Below are positions 24,438-33,524 of a stretch of 64,000 nucleotides of DNA, in pieces; position 1 is the first letter of the stretch, and each line of letters starts with the position of its first letter. Origin of the DNA: Pseudoxanthomonas mexicana (GTDB taxonomy: Bacteria; Pseudomonadota; Gammaproteobacteria; Xanthomonadales; Xanthomonadaceae); NCBI RefSeq assembly GCF_001556105.1, contig NZ_LSIF01000027.1, positions 85,736 to 149,735 of the forward strand. Reading direction: 5' to 3'. The notes under the pieces were generated by a model. The model was not told where the DNA came from and did no database searches. It saw only the letters and a list, made by a program, of their open reading frames with translations. Position numbers and translations under genes: made by a program.

Positions 24438-26129
24438 TCAGTGCCAGAAGCGCGAAGGCGCGAATCGCTCGTGGGCGAAATTGGTGATGCGACGGGCAGC
24501 ACTCATGGAAATGACGCTCTGTGGAGCCGCAAAGCCATCTATCTCGGCAGGTGCGAAATAGGCACTCAACGCATTCCTGACCTTTGTCGCCTGCTGTGCA
24601 TCACCCCATTTCCTCGCGAGGTAGTACGCGCCCGTCAGCATCGCCTTGGTCCGCGCGATCTCCACGTCCTGCGTCTCGACGGCGCTGAACCTTGGCGTGA
24701 CGTCGTGGACGAAACGCGCGGTGGGACATACCTTCAGTAGACCTCCAAGCAGCCTGACGCGCCAGGAAAGATCGACGTCTTCACTGTACATATGGATGGC
24801 GGGATCGAAACCACGCGTTTCCGCCCATAGCGCCTTCGGCAGCGCGAAGCACGCACCTGAAACCCAGTTCGTATCCAACGTCACAGGATCGTGCCATTTC
24901 GGGTGATCGATCGGCGCCGCCACCCCTTCAATGAGCGCCTGCCCCTGGAAATAGTCGGACATGTCGATCAGGGCCTTGATGGACCCGGGCGTGAAGTAGC
25001 CGTCCGGATTGGCGCCGACGTAAAGCGGGTCTTCCAGGAACGCATGCTCCATCAATGCGTTGTGCGCACGCCCGAAGCCGAGATTCTCACCGCCCTCGGC
25101 CACCAGAACTTGACCGCCGATGATCCGCTCGTACCTCTCGACATTGGCCGGATCGTTGGAGAAATACCGCCAGCGAATACGGTAGCCCTTGTGTTCTGCC
25201 GCCTCCCGCTTCAACGAAGCCTCCAGCTTGCGGAGCTCCTGATCGCTGTTGTTGTAGAGGACGATCCCGACGAAACAGCTCCGGCTTCCCTTGGCGGCCT
25301 CGTGGCGCAACGCGGGAAGCTGCTTTTTCGTGAACGGCGTCGGCCATTGCGGGCCCGCCAGCTGCCCCGTCGCTCCGTTGGCCGCAATGAATCCCGGCAA
25401 CGTCTTCATGCGTTCGTCGTCGAACAACGAGGCGGCATTCCCGAGGAAGCTTTCGCTCACACATTTGGCGGGCGAGAAGCGGCGCCCCTCGGTGAGGCCG
25501 AACTGCAGAAGATGCAGGAGCGGGACAACGCCTGCCTGCTCGAGATCGCGATTGCCGCCCATGTAGTACTTGAAGGACGCGATCGAGGAGCATTCGAGAT
25601 AGCTCCCTCCGTTACGTCCACGTCGCGCCATGTAGTGCTCCAGCGGAATGTCGACCGCACTGATGGGGATGGCATGATGTTGATTCCGGTAGAGTTTGTT
25701 CTCGAAGAATATGTTCGGATCGGCACCCGTCTCCAGCAGCGCCTGGCGGAGGCCAGAATAGCGTTCCAGCGCCTTTTCCCGGTCGGCCAAGGTTATGGGA
25801 TGCCCGACATCGCCCACGAGCTGGTTCGTCACATGCATCATGTCGACCAGCGGAGATGGCGATCGCGCCTCCTTGAAGCCCTTCTGCACGTAGTGCAGAA
25901 GTGGATTGACACCGGCCTCCTTGAGCTCAGGAATCTGACTGAAATAGTAGCGCCCATCGAACAGCGGCGAAGTCGCCGCCGTCCAATAACCTGGATTCTC
26001 CAGGTAGAGCAACTCGATGGGCACGCCGGCAGCTTCCGCATTCATTCCCATCGCAGCCGCCAGGTACATCCTGTCCACCAGGCCTGACGCACGAAGCAGG
26101 TTAACGTCGTTCATTCGTTCGTTGATCAT
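24438..26129 (-). CDS. Glycosyltransferase family 2 (WbbL-type) with N-terminal NPDV-like repeats
   Basis: 563 residues from ATG 26129, which has GGAAG upstream. Residues 280-490 are a GT2 domain of the rhamnosyltransferase type: FVGIVLYNNSDQELRKLE, ENLGFGRAHNALMEHAF, GANPDGYF, VSGACFALPKALW and RGFDPAIHMYSEDVDLSWR. The N-terminal 230 residues hold repeats such as FDGRYYFSQIPELKEAGV followed by HYVQKGFKEAR (55-90) and FKYYMGGNRDLEQAGVVP followed by LLQFGLTEGR (186-216). They are the same type as at the end of the CDP-glycerol fusion protein. It presumably adds one sugar to the lipid-linked glycan on the cytosolic face. Confidence 0.85.
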   Translation of the reverse strand: MINERMNDVNLLRASGLVDRMYLAAAMGMNAEAAGVPIELLYLENPGYWTAATSPLFDGRYYFSQIPELKEAGVNPLLHYVQKGFKEARSPSPLVDMMHVTNQLVGDVGHPITLADREKALERYSGLRQALLETGADPNIFFENKLYRNQHHAIPISAVDIPLEHYMARRGRNGGSYLECSSIASFKYYMGGNRDLEQAGVVPLLHLLQFGLTEGRRFSPAKCVSESFLGNAASLFDDERMKTLPGFIAANGATGQLAGPQWPTPFTKKQLPALRHEAAKGSRSCFVGIVLYNNSDQELRKLEASLKREAAEHKGYRIRWRYFSNDPANVERYERIIGGQVLVAEGGENLGFGRAHNALMEHAFLEDPLYVGANPDGYFTPGSIKALIDMSDYFQGQALIEGVAAPIDHPKWHDPVTLDTNWVSGACFALPKALWAETRGFDPAIHMYSEDVDLSWRVRLLGGLLKVCPTARFVHDVTPRFSAVETQDVEIARTKAMLTGAYYLARKWGDAQQATKVRNALSAYFAPAEIDGFAAPQSVISMSAARRITNFAHERFAPSRFWH

Positions 26130-26143
26130 TTCTCTACTTCCAT

Positions 26144-26959
26144 TCAGAGGTCGGACGCAAACAGCTTGACTTCGTAAGTGCTGCGAAGCGTATTCAGCAG
26201 ATCGCGATTCGCCTTCCAGACCTCCTGCTTGATCTTGTCTTCCGGCGTGTCGACACCCTTGGGGGTCGTATTGCTGTCGTCGCTGCGCTGGATGTACGCG
26301 CCAATGCAGACTTTCAACTGACTGAAATCGCAAGGATTCGGGCCTGCTACACGCAATAGAAAGTCATAGTCCTCGACACGGCTCAGCTCGCTCCTGAAGC
26401 GAAGCTCATGGGCCGGGACCTTGCTGCAGTCCACCATGTACGAGTGCAGCGGCGCAAAGTTCTCGTGCACGAGGTCCAGCTTGTTCTTTCCCTTGAAGGG
26501 TTTGCTCATTTCGTAGATGAAATCGTAGTCACGCAAGCCCACCGCATGGGCCATCTCCATCCCGGCGAACGCGACCGCCGCAGCCGTGGTCGACAACGCC
26601 GTCGTGAGCGTCTTGTAGGCGTGGGTGTAAAGCAGATCGTCGTAGTCCAGGAAGGCGAGATAACGATTGCCGCCCCGCTTGTGCTCCTCGATGCCGAGAT
26701 TGATCAGATCCGACCTGATATCACGGCGCGACTGATCGGAATGATTGAGGATGACCGGCTGCGGCATCCATTCGAAGAACCATTGCCGCCCCACGGACTC
26801 TCTGAGCCGCGCGAGGTCGTCGCCGTTGAATCCCTGGGTGACGATGATCGGCTGTACAAGTAGGTCCGTCTGCGAATGAAGGCTTTGGATTGCACGCTCC
26901 AGCCTGGCCATGCCGGCCGGATCGTGGAACCTGACGATGGTGCTGACGACTTCATTCAT
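26144..26959 (-). CDS. Glycosyltransferase, GT2/GT-A-like
   Basis: 271 residues. The fold is read from the start STIVRFHDPAGMARLERAIQSLHSQTD, the middle GNRYLAFLDYDDLLYTHAYKTL (the DYDD at about 103-106 takes the place of the DxD metal site) and SRVEDYDFLLRVAG, a catalytic-region acidic pair. It is shorter than its operon partners and has no membrane segment. Donor and acceptor are unknown. The stop-to-start gap to the next gene is 14 bases, so they are cotranscribed. Its own RBS is weak (GTGGAAACC). Confidence 0.75.
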   Translation of the reverse strand: MNEVVSTIVRFHDPAGMARLERAIQSLHSQTDLLVQPIIVTQGFNGDDLARLRESVGRQWFFEWMPQPVILNHSDQSRRDIRSDLINLGIEEHKRGGNRYLAFLDYDDLLYTHAYKTLTTALSTTAAAVAFAGMEMAHAVGLRDYDFIYEMSKPFKGKNKLDLVHENFAPLHSYMVDCSKVPAHELRFRSELSRVEDYDFLLRVAGPNPCDFSQLKVCIGAYIQRSDDSNTTPKGVDTPEDKIKQEVWKANRDLLNTLRSTYEVKLFASDL

Positions 26960-27033
26960 GTTGATCTGGTTTCCACATCATGGGTTGAATTACGGACCTC
27001 GAGAAGCGAGGCCGTGTGCAGGTGGCTGCAGGC

Positions 27034-28164
27034 TCAGTCCGTTTCGACGACGCTCGCGCGGACCAGCGGCAACGGAGGACTGAGCCGCGAGGTGCTCTTG
27101 CCGACACTGACCCGCAGGTGCTCGACAAGGTGTGCGGCATCGATCGCTCCCGGCAAGGGCAACGACACGCGGAAACCGTACTTGCCCGAGGTCTTGCCGA
27201 GGTAGGAGCTGACGTCGTCGCGCTGTATGCGCTCGAAGGCCTCTACCAGGTGCTTCTCTCCGCCGAGCTCCAGGCATACCACGACAGGCTCTTTGCCGCG
27301 CTCGTCCACCGCCCAACCGGAGACTTCGAGGAGTCCACCAACAGCCCGAATACGTTCGACCACACCCGTCGTACTCCCGAACAGGATGGGATCGTCACCA
27401 GCGGCCGCATCCCGGACATCGGCCGACGCAAGCGAGATCAGCTCGCGATAGACCTCCAGACCTTCGGCGATCTCGCCGAAGAACCTCATCATTCCCTTGT
27501 CCAGCACGAGCGCCTTGTTGCACATGTTCCGCAGGAGACCGGTGCTGTGGCTCGCGATCACGACGATCCGGCTCCCTTCGAAACGGTCCGTCATGCGCTT
27601 CCTGGCGCGCTGGACGAATGAAGCGTCGCCGGTCGACAACCACTCGTCCATCAGCAGGATGTCGGGCTGCACCGCAGTCGAGATGGAGAATCCCAATCGC
27701 ATCCGCTGACCGCTGGATAACGAGTAAAATGGATACTCTGCGCGATCCGTAAGACCTGCGAATTCGAGAATTTCGGGCGCCGCGAGCTTCAGCTGACGGT
27801 AGCGCAGGCCCATGGCCGTTCCGCGCAGGAAGATGTTCTCCGCGACCGACGCGAACTCGGAGAATCCGAGCAGAGGGCTGAGCAGAGACTGTCGGGCACC
27901 CTCCGCCCGCACAACGCCGGCGGTCGGCGGGTAGGCACCATTGAGGACGCGCAGTAGCGTGGTTTTGCCAGCGCCATTGAGCCCCATGACGCCGATACGG
28001 TCGCCGTCGGCCGCAGCGAAGTTGATGCCGGAGAGGATCGTGGATTGGTAACGGACGGCGCCGGAGATCGTGGCCAGGAGGTCGCTGTAACCTTTGCGGC
28101 CGGTCTTGTGGACTTCCGTCGGCAGCTCAAGGGAGACGTTGTAAGCACGCAGGGATACGGTCAT
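27034..28164 (-). CDS. wzt: ABC transporter ATPase for surface polysaccharide export (Wzt/TagH-like) with C-terminal extension
   Basis: 376 residues. The ATPase domain has Walker A GLNGAGKT (61-68), signature LSSGQ (149-153), Walker B ILLMDE (169-174) and the H-loop His 206. From about residue 255 a beta-rich C-terminal domain follows, with VVERIRAVGGLLEVSGWAVDE and CLELGGEKH. Wzt proteins with such extensions use them to recognise the finished glycan before export; TagH is the teichoic acid counterpart. It pairs with the permease gene 10 bases upstream. Together they would flip an undecaprenyl- or lipid-linked polymer across the inner membrane. Confidence 0.9.
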   Translation of the reverse strand: MTVSLRAYNVSLELPTEVHKTGRKGYSDLLATISGAVRYQSTILSGINFAAADGDRIGVMGLNGAGKTTLLRVLNGAYPPTAGVVRAEGARQSLLSPLLGFSEFASVAENIFLRGTAMGLRYRQLKLAAPEILEFAGLTDRAEYPFYSLSSGQRMRLGFSISTAVQPDILLMDEWLSTGDASFVQRARKRMTDRFEGSRIVVIASHSTGLLRNMCNKALVLDKGMMRFFGEIAEGLEVYRELISLASADVRDAAAGDDPILFGSTTGVVERIRAVGGLLEVSGWAVDERGKEPVVVCLELGGEKHLVEAFERIQRDDVSSYLGKTSGKYGFRVSLPLPGAIDAAHLVEHLRVSVGKSTSRLSPPLPLVRASVVETD

Positions 28165-28174
28165 CTCGGCCTCC

Positions 28175-28963
28175 TCAGAGCCAGATCGGAACGCGACGTG
28201 CGAATCGCGAATAGGAGAATGCCGATATCAGCACGCCGGCTATCGTCATTGCACCGATATAGACATACGTCGACGTCTCGTTCGCCTCGCCGAGGATAGG
28301 GCCACGGACCACGGCAAGCATGTGATGGAAAGGATTCGCGCGCATCAGCATGCCCTGCATCGAATCCGCAGGCGCCGCTTCAGCAAGCCAGACGATGGGT
28401 GTTATCAGAAACACGGCGAGCATCACGCTGCCGAAGAAATCATTGACGTCGGGATAGCGCGCCCCGACGAGCGCGACCAACACGCCGAGGAAGAACAGAT
28501 TCACCAGTACGATCAGTAGGCCTGCAAGCGAAGAGAGCAGACCCAGCGGCGAAACGGACGCCTCCCCTACCAGCACCAGGGCCAGCAGGGGCACAGCGAA
28601 CAGAAAGTGGATCAGCGCCTTGGAAAGGGTCCGCAGCACGTAATCGGTAAGCCTCAAGTTCCCATCATGGATGTAAGGCAGATGTGCCGCGAACGTTGCG
28701 CCGGCCTCGATGAACATCGTCGACATCAGCCGGAACAGCATGAATCCGAAACCGATATGCGCGAGGAATGAGCCCATCTGCCTGCCCTGAATCGCACCCA
28801 TGAACGCACCCAATCCCCATATGTAGACGATCGGAGGAAAGAAAATCCAGAACAACCCAAGCGCGTTCTTGCGGTACTTGGTGATGACGTCCAGCCAACT
28901 GGTGTAAAGCCAGTGGTCTGGCTTGCGGAAGCTTTCGGCGAGGTGCCGGAAAAGAAGACTCAT
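28175..28963 (-). CDS. wzm: ABC transporter permease for surface polysaccharide export (Wzm/KpsM/TagG-like)
   Basis: 262 residues from ATG 28963 (MSLLFRHLAESFRKPDHWLYTSWLDVITKYRKNALG). Six membrane helices are visible, including LFWIFFPPIVYIWGLGAFMG, FLFAVPLLALVLVGEASV, LAGLLIVLVNLFFLGVLVALVG, VMLAVFLITPIVWLAE and a last YIGAMTIAGVLISAFSYSRF. PDVNDFF and NPFHHMLAVVRGPIL are typical of ABC-2 polysaccharide exporters. It works with the ATPase gene that follows. The frame remains open upstream but the extra residues are unlike the family and overlap the preceding gene. Confidence 0.9.
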   Translation of the reverse strand: MSLLFRHLAESFRKPDHWLYTSWLDVITKYRKNALGLFWIFFPPIVYIWGLGAFMGAIQGRQMGSFLAHIGFGFMLFRLMSTMFIEAGATFAAHLPYIHDGNLRLTDYVLRTLSKALIHFLFAVPLLALVLVGEASVSPLGLLSSLAGLLIVLVNLFFLGVLVALVGARYPDVNDFFGSVMLAVFLITPIVWLAEAAPADSMQGMLMRANPFHHMLAVVRGPILGEANETSTYVYIGAMTIAGVLISAFSYSRFARRVPIWL

Positions 28964-28982
28964 TGTTCGATTGCCTGGGACT

Positions 28983-31319
28983 TCAGTGGCGGATGGGAAC
29001 GCTGGCGATACGCAGTTTCGGCGAGCGCGGCGGGAAAGCCAGGCCGTAGTCGCCCTGGTCCAGCGTGAGATTGGGGTTGTAGGCAACGTCGTCGTGCAGC
29101 AGGTCGCCCCAGCGCCATTTCATGGCATGCACTTCCGCGGCGAAGCGCGCCTGTTTCTCGGGCGAATCCTCGCTGCCACGGCTCGCCGACTCGTGGTGGT
29201 AGAGCTCTGCATACGGCGTCCATACGTTGCGGTAGCCCGCCTGCAACAGACGGAGACAGAAGTCGATGTCATTGAAGGCGACCGGCAGTGCCTCGTCGAA
29301 GCCACCAACTTCTTCGAAGATTTCCCTTCGCACGACCATGCAGGCGGCGGTCACTGCACTCATGTTCTGGGCGACCCAGGCACGCGCCATGTACCCCGGC
29401 GCGCCACGTCCCATGCGGGTGTACACATGACCAGCGACACCTCCCAGGCCCAGTACTACACCGGCATGCTGGATCGTGTCGTCCGGATAGTAGAGCATCG
29501 CGCCGATGGCCCCCGCATCGCGCTGCGCGGCACGTGCCACCAGTTCGTGCAGCCAGGATCGGTTGATGACTTCGGTATCGTTGTTCAACAGGCACAGCAC
29601 GCTGCCCTCGGCATGGCGGACGCCATGGTTGACGATGGCCGAGAAATTGAACGGGATCGGATAGTCCAGCACACGGACATTGGGGGCCTTGTGCAGTTCC
29701 TTCAGCAGTTGGCGCGCGTCGGGATCCAGGCTGCCGTTGTCCACCACGATGACTTCGAAATCAGGGTAGTCGGTCTTGTCCAGTACGCTGCGCACGCACA
29801 GGGAGAGCAGGTCGGCACGGTCCTTCGTTGGAATGATCACGCTGACTCTGGGTGGGGTCGTGGGCAGTGCCAGCAGGGTGCGATAGCAGCCAGGATTCAA
29901 CGTCTCCACGACACCGTCGCGCCGAATGCGCTGCAAGTGCTCGCTCACGGCGCGCCGCCCCGCCTCCGAGGCATAGCTCTTCTGGTCGCCGCCGAGCGCC
30001 GTCGATCCCTCGATTGCGCGCCAGTGGTACAGCACCCGGGGGATATGGCAGATCTGCTCAGGAAGGAGGACCTCGGTGCACCTGAGGACCAGGTCATGGT
30101 CCTGGGAGCCTTCGAAGCCAGCGCGCAACAAGCCGACCTGCGCGAGCAGGCTCGTCTCCACCACCATCAAATGGCAGATGTAGTTCTGGGAGCGAAGCAG
30201 TTCCGGATTCCAGCCAGGCTTGAAATGCGGCTCGAAACGACGACCCGACGCATCGATCTTGTCCTCGTCGCTGTAAAGCAACCTGGCCTGCGGATGCTCC
30301 TTGAGCGCCACCACGACCTGATGGAGCGCATCTGCGCTCAGCTCATCGTCGTGGTCAAGGAATGCCACATGGCTGCCAGAAGCCAGGGCAAGCGCACTAT
30401 TCGTGGCCTCGCTGATGTGGCCGTTCTGCTCGCGCGCGACGACTTTGATACGTGCGTCCTCTCGCACAAAGGCGGCAAGACACTCGGCAACCCGTGCATC
30501 GGACGAAGCGTCATCCGCAATGCAGAGCTCCCAGTTCTCGTAGGTCTGCCCGCGAACACTGTCGATGCAACGCCGGAGAAAGGTCAGCGGGGTGTTGTAG
30601 ACGGGAAGCACCACTGAAATCAGTGGGCCGCTCTCGAGCTGGCCTGCGTTGACACGCGCCAGCTCCAGTCCCCCTCCCTTGAGGGGGTCGAAATGGTCCA
30701 GCCACTGCAGATAGCCGCCGGAAGCATGGCGTGATGCGCCGTAGTAGTTGTGTACCAACTCATCGACGGCGGAACTCAGTCCTTGCCGCCCGACGCTCCT
30801 GAAGAACGCGACGCAGCGGGCCAAAAGCGCCTTCGTCGAGTGGGCCTGACCTTCGCTGGACGGATCAACGCCTTGCAAGAGCATCCAGAGCGCATGTGGC
30901 CGGGCAATGCGGCGAAACTTCATCTCACCTGCCCGAAAACGAGCCGGCCTGATGGTCGGATCGAACCTGAGGGCGCGCAGAGGCCGGCTGATCAGAACCA
31001 AAGCCTTAATCCGCCCCAGGGCATCAGGCTGCGGCAGTGGAATGCGCGTCGCTTCGCTGCAACCGCCACCGTAATCCGGATACAGACAGGGGCGCTGTAT
31101 GCCACCACCCGTGACTTGCAGGAGGACATGCATCACGTACCAGCCCGGTACCAGCGCATGGATGCCGTAGTCGGGATCCACCCGGAATTGCGGGTCGTCA
31201 CCTTCAGCCGCGTACTCCGTGGCCTCGGATGAAACGGCATGGGCCAGAAGCTGCAGGAGCGGGGTCAGCCGTACGCTGACGGGTGCCACCCAGGAAGATC
31301 GCCAAAAACGCAAAGACAT
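28983..31319 (-). CDS. Two-domain family 2 glycosyltransferase, first gene of the glycan operon
   Basis: 778 residues from ATG 31319 (MSLRFWRSSWVAPVSVRL), with GAGA upstream. A TTG start at 31400 would lengthen it but looks unlikely. An N-terminal ~200-residue beta-rich region is followed by two GT2 domains. The first, from about residue 232, has ISVVLPVYNTPLTFLRRCIDS and VAFLDHDDE. The second, from about 491, has VSVIIPTKDRADLLSLCV, LLNNDTEVI and VGGFDEALPVAFNDIDFCLRL. Such double-domain enzymes often build repeating units of O-antigens or capsules. It starts the six-gene minus-strand operon, next to an AT-rich intergenic region. Confidence 0.85.
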   Translation of the reverse strand: MSLRFWRSSWVAPVSVRLTPLLQLLAHAVSSEATEYAAEGDDPQFRVDPDYGIHALVPGWYVMHVLLQVTGGGIQRPCLYPDYGGGCSEATRIPLPQPDALGRIKALVLISRPLRALRFDPTIRPARFRAGEMKFRRIARPHALWMLLQGVDPSSEGQAHSTKALLARCVAFFRSVGRQGLSSAVDELVHNYYGASRHASGGYLQWLDHFDPLKGGGLELARVNAGQLESGPLISVVLPVYNTPLTFLRRCIDSVRGQTYENWELCIADDASSDARVAECLAAFVREDARIKVVAREQNGHISEATNSALALASGSHVAFLDHDDELSADALHQVVVALKEHPQARLLYSDEDKIDASGRRFEPHFKPGWNPELLRSQNYICHLMVVETSLLAQVGLLRAGFEGSQDHDLVLRCTEVLLPEQICHIPRVLYHWRAIEGSTALGGDQKSYASEAGRRAVSEHLQRIRRDGVVETLNPGCYRTLLALPTTPPRVSVIIPTKDRADLLSLCVRSVLDKTDYPDFEVIVVDNGSLDPDARQLLKELHKAPNVRVLDYPIPFNFSAIVNHGVRHAEGSVLCLLNNDTEVINRSWLHELVARAAQRDAGAIGAMLYYPDDTIQHAGVVLGLGGVAGHVYTRMGRGAPGYMARAWVAQNMSAVTAACMVVRREIFEEVGGFDEALPVAFNDIDFCLRLLQAGYRNVWTPYAELYHHESASRGSEDSPEKQARFAAEVHAMKWRWGDLLHDDVAYNPNLTLDQGDYGLAFPPRSPKLRIASVPIRH

Positions 31320-31500
31320 GATTCTCGCGGGCTGACCGTCACTGGCGCCCCCTGCTCCCCGGAAGTGCGGGGCGTCCTCCCCGACAGTCAGATGTGACAA
31401 TGTTTATTGAGGGTTCGTCATGGGACAGTCATAAAGGACATGCCCGTGCGTTAGACGGTGACTTTTCCATATAATTAACAATTGTGAAGGAGTCACGCGC
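31320..31500. other. Divergent promoter region between the glycan operon and the Nudix gene
   Basis: 181 bases, AT-richer than the surroundings. They must contain the promoters of the minus-strand glycan operon and of the plus-strand Nudix gene. A perfect TATAAT is seen for the Nudix side. For the glycan operon I see no convincing -35/-10 pair and no JUMPstart/ops-like GGCGGTAG element. Confidence 0.5.
31470..31475 (+). promoter_or_regulatory. -10 box TATAAT of the Nudix gene
   Basis: A perfect TATAAT lies 25 bases before the Nudix ATG, which gives a leader of about 19 bases that includes AAGGAG. The -35 is poor at 17 bp spacing. Confidence 0.5.
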
Positions 31501-32055
31501 ATGACCGAGGTGGACCAACACGACGCCCGTGTCGTCTGGCAGGGCAAGTACCAGCGAATGATGGTGCGTGGCACGTGGGAGTACGTGGAGCGCGCGCATA
31601 CGGGAGGACTGGCCGCGATCATCATCGCGGTGACCCCGGACGACGACGTGCTGTTCGTCGAACAGTTCCGCGTACCGCTGCAGGCGCGCACCATCGAGAT
31701 GCCGGCGGGCCTGGTTGGCGACATCCATGCGGACGAGTCGATCGAAGTATCCGCGGTGCGCGAGCTGGAAGAAGAAACCGGCTGGACCGCCGATCATGCA
31801 GAGGTGCTGATGATCGGCCCGACGTCGTCAGGCAGCAGCAGCGAGCGGATCGCGTTCGTCCGCGCCACCGGTCTGCGCAAGGTGGGCGAAGGCGGTGGCG
31901 ATGGCGACGAGGACATCACCGTGCACGCGGTTCCCCGCACGGACGCGGCCGCGTGGCTGGCGCAGAAGATCGGCGAAGGCTACGAACTGGATGCCAAGCT
32001 CTGGGCCGGGCTGTGGATGATCGACCACACGCTCGATGGTACGCCGCGCGACTGA
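31501..32055 (+). CDS. Nudix hydrolase (ADP-ribose/ADP-sugar pyrophosphatase type)
   Basis: 184 residues. The Nudix box is GDIHADESIEVSAVRELEEETGW (about 78-100), with the intact REx2EExG core. The preceding RVPLQARTIEMPAGLVG is typical of the ADP-ribose pyrophosphatase/NudE-like branch. It would cleave ADP-ribose or related nucleoside diphosphate compounds using Mg2+. AGGAG precedes the ATG by 9 bases. It is divergent from the glycan operon and convergent with a DUF4019-like gene. Confidence 0.88.
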   Translation: MTEVDQHDARVVWQGKYQRMMVRGTWEYVERAHTGGLAAIIIAVTPDDDVLFVEQFRVPLQARTIEMPAGLVGDIHADESIEVSAVRELEEETGWTADHAEVLMIGPTSSGSSSERIAFVRATGLRKVGEGGGDGDEDITVHAVPRTDAAAWLAQKIGEGYELDAKLWAGLWMIDHTLDGTPRD

Positions 32056-32061
32056 CGCAGG

Positions 32062-32475
32062 TCAGGCCGCCTTCACCGCATAGCCGGCCAGTCGCCAGAT
32101 GCCGCCGTCTTCATGGCGGAGGGTCACGGTTTCACGGTGCGGCAGGCGACCGCTGCCGAAGTTCACCGAGAACTCCACGACCGCGTACGTGCCCGGCTGC
32201 CAGCGCGAACGCGGGTTGGGCCGATCGACGCGGACCGCGGTCCAACGCCGCGCCGTGCCGCGCCCCAACACGTGATGACGATGCGTGAGCTGGCCCATGA
32301 AGGACTCCTTCGGCATGGTCCCGCGCATCATGTCGGACGCAGCGGTCCACAGCGTGTCGTGCTGGCCCTGCTCGATGGCATTGATGAAGCGCATGGCCGC
32401 CATGCCGAGCCGGGGGATGTCGACATCCTCCAGTCCGATCTTCGTTGCGCCCGTGTCCGCCGCCACTTCCGTCAT
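32062..32475 (-). CDS. DUF4019-like protein
   Basis: 137 residues from ATG 32475 (MTEVAADTGATKIGLEDVD), with GGCAGGG just upstream. The core is a nuclear-transport-factor-like or DUF4019-like fold: FINAIEQGQHDTLWTAASDMM, GQLTHRHHVLG, QPGTYAVVEFSVNFGSG and ETVTLRHEDGGIWRLAGYAVK. Family function is unknown. Unlike most DUF4019 members I see no signal peptide from this start. It lies just beyond the dienelactone hydrolase, with a gap of 121 bases that may contain its own promoter. Confidence 0.62.
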   Translation of the reverse strand: MTEVAADTGATKIGLEDVDIPRLGMAAMRFINAIEQGQHDTLWTAASDMMRGTMPKESFMGQLTHRHHVLGRGTARRWTAVRVDRPNPRSRWQPGTYAVVEFSVNFGSGRLPHRETVTLRHEDGGIWRLAGYAVKAA

Positions 32476-32596
32476 CGCCCTGCCGCCCTTCATCCGGTTG
32501 CGTCGCAGCGCACGTGGCCGCGACATGTCTCCGGATGGTTCGCATCGATGCCCTGCCACCGGACACGGCATGCCGCGCAGCAGCGGATTCTGTGGA

Positions 32597-33490
<894 letters not shown>

Positions 33491-33524
33491 CGTGCGCTCC
33501 CTGCAACGGTCTGGTGAAGTAGCC

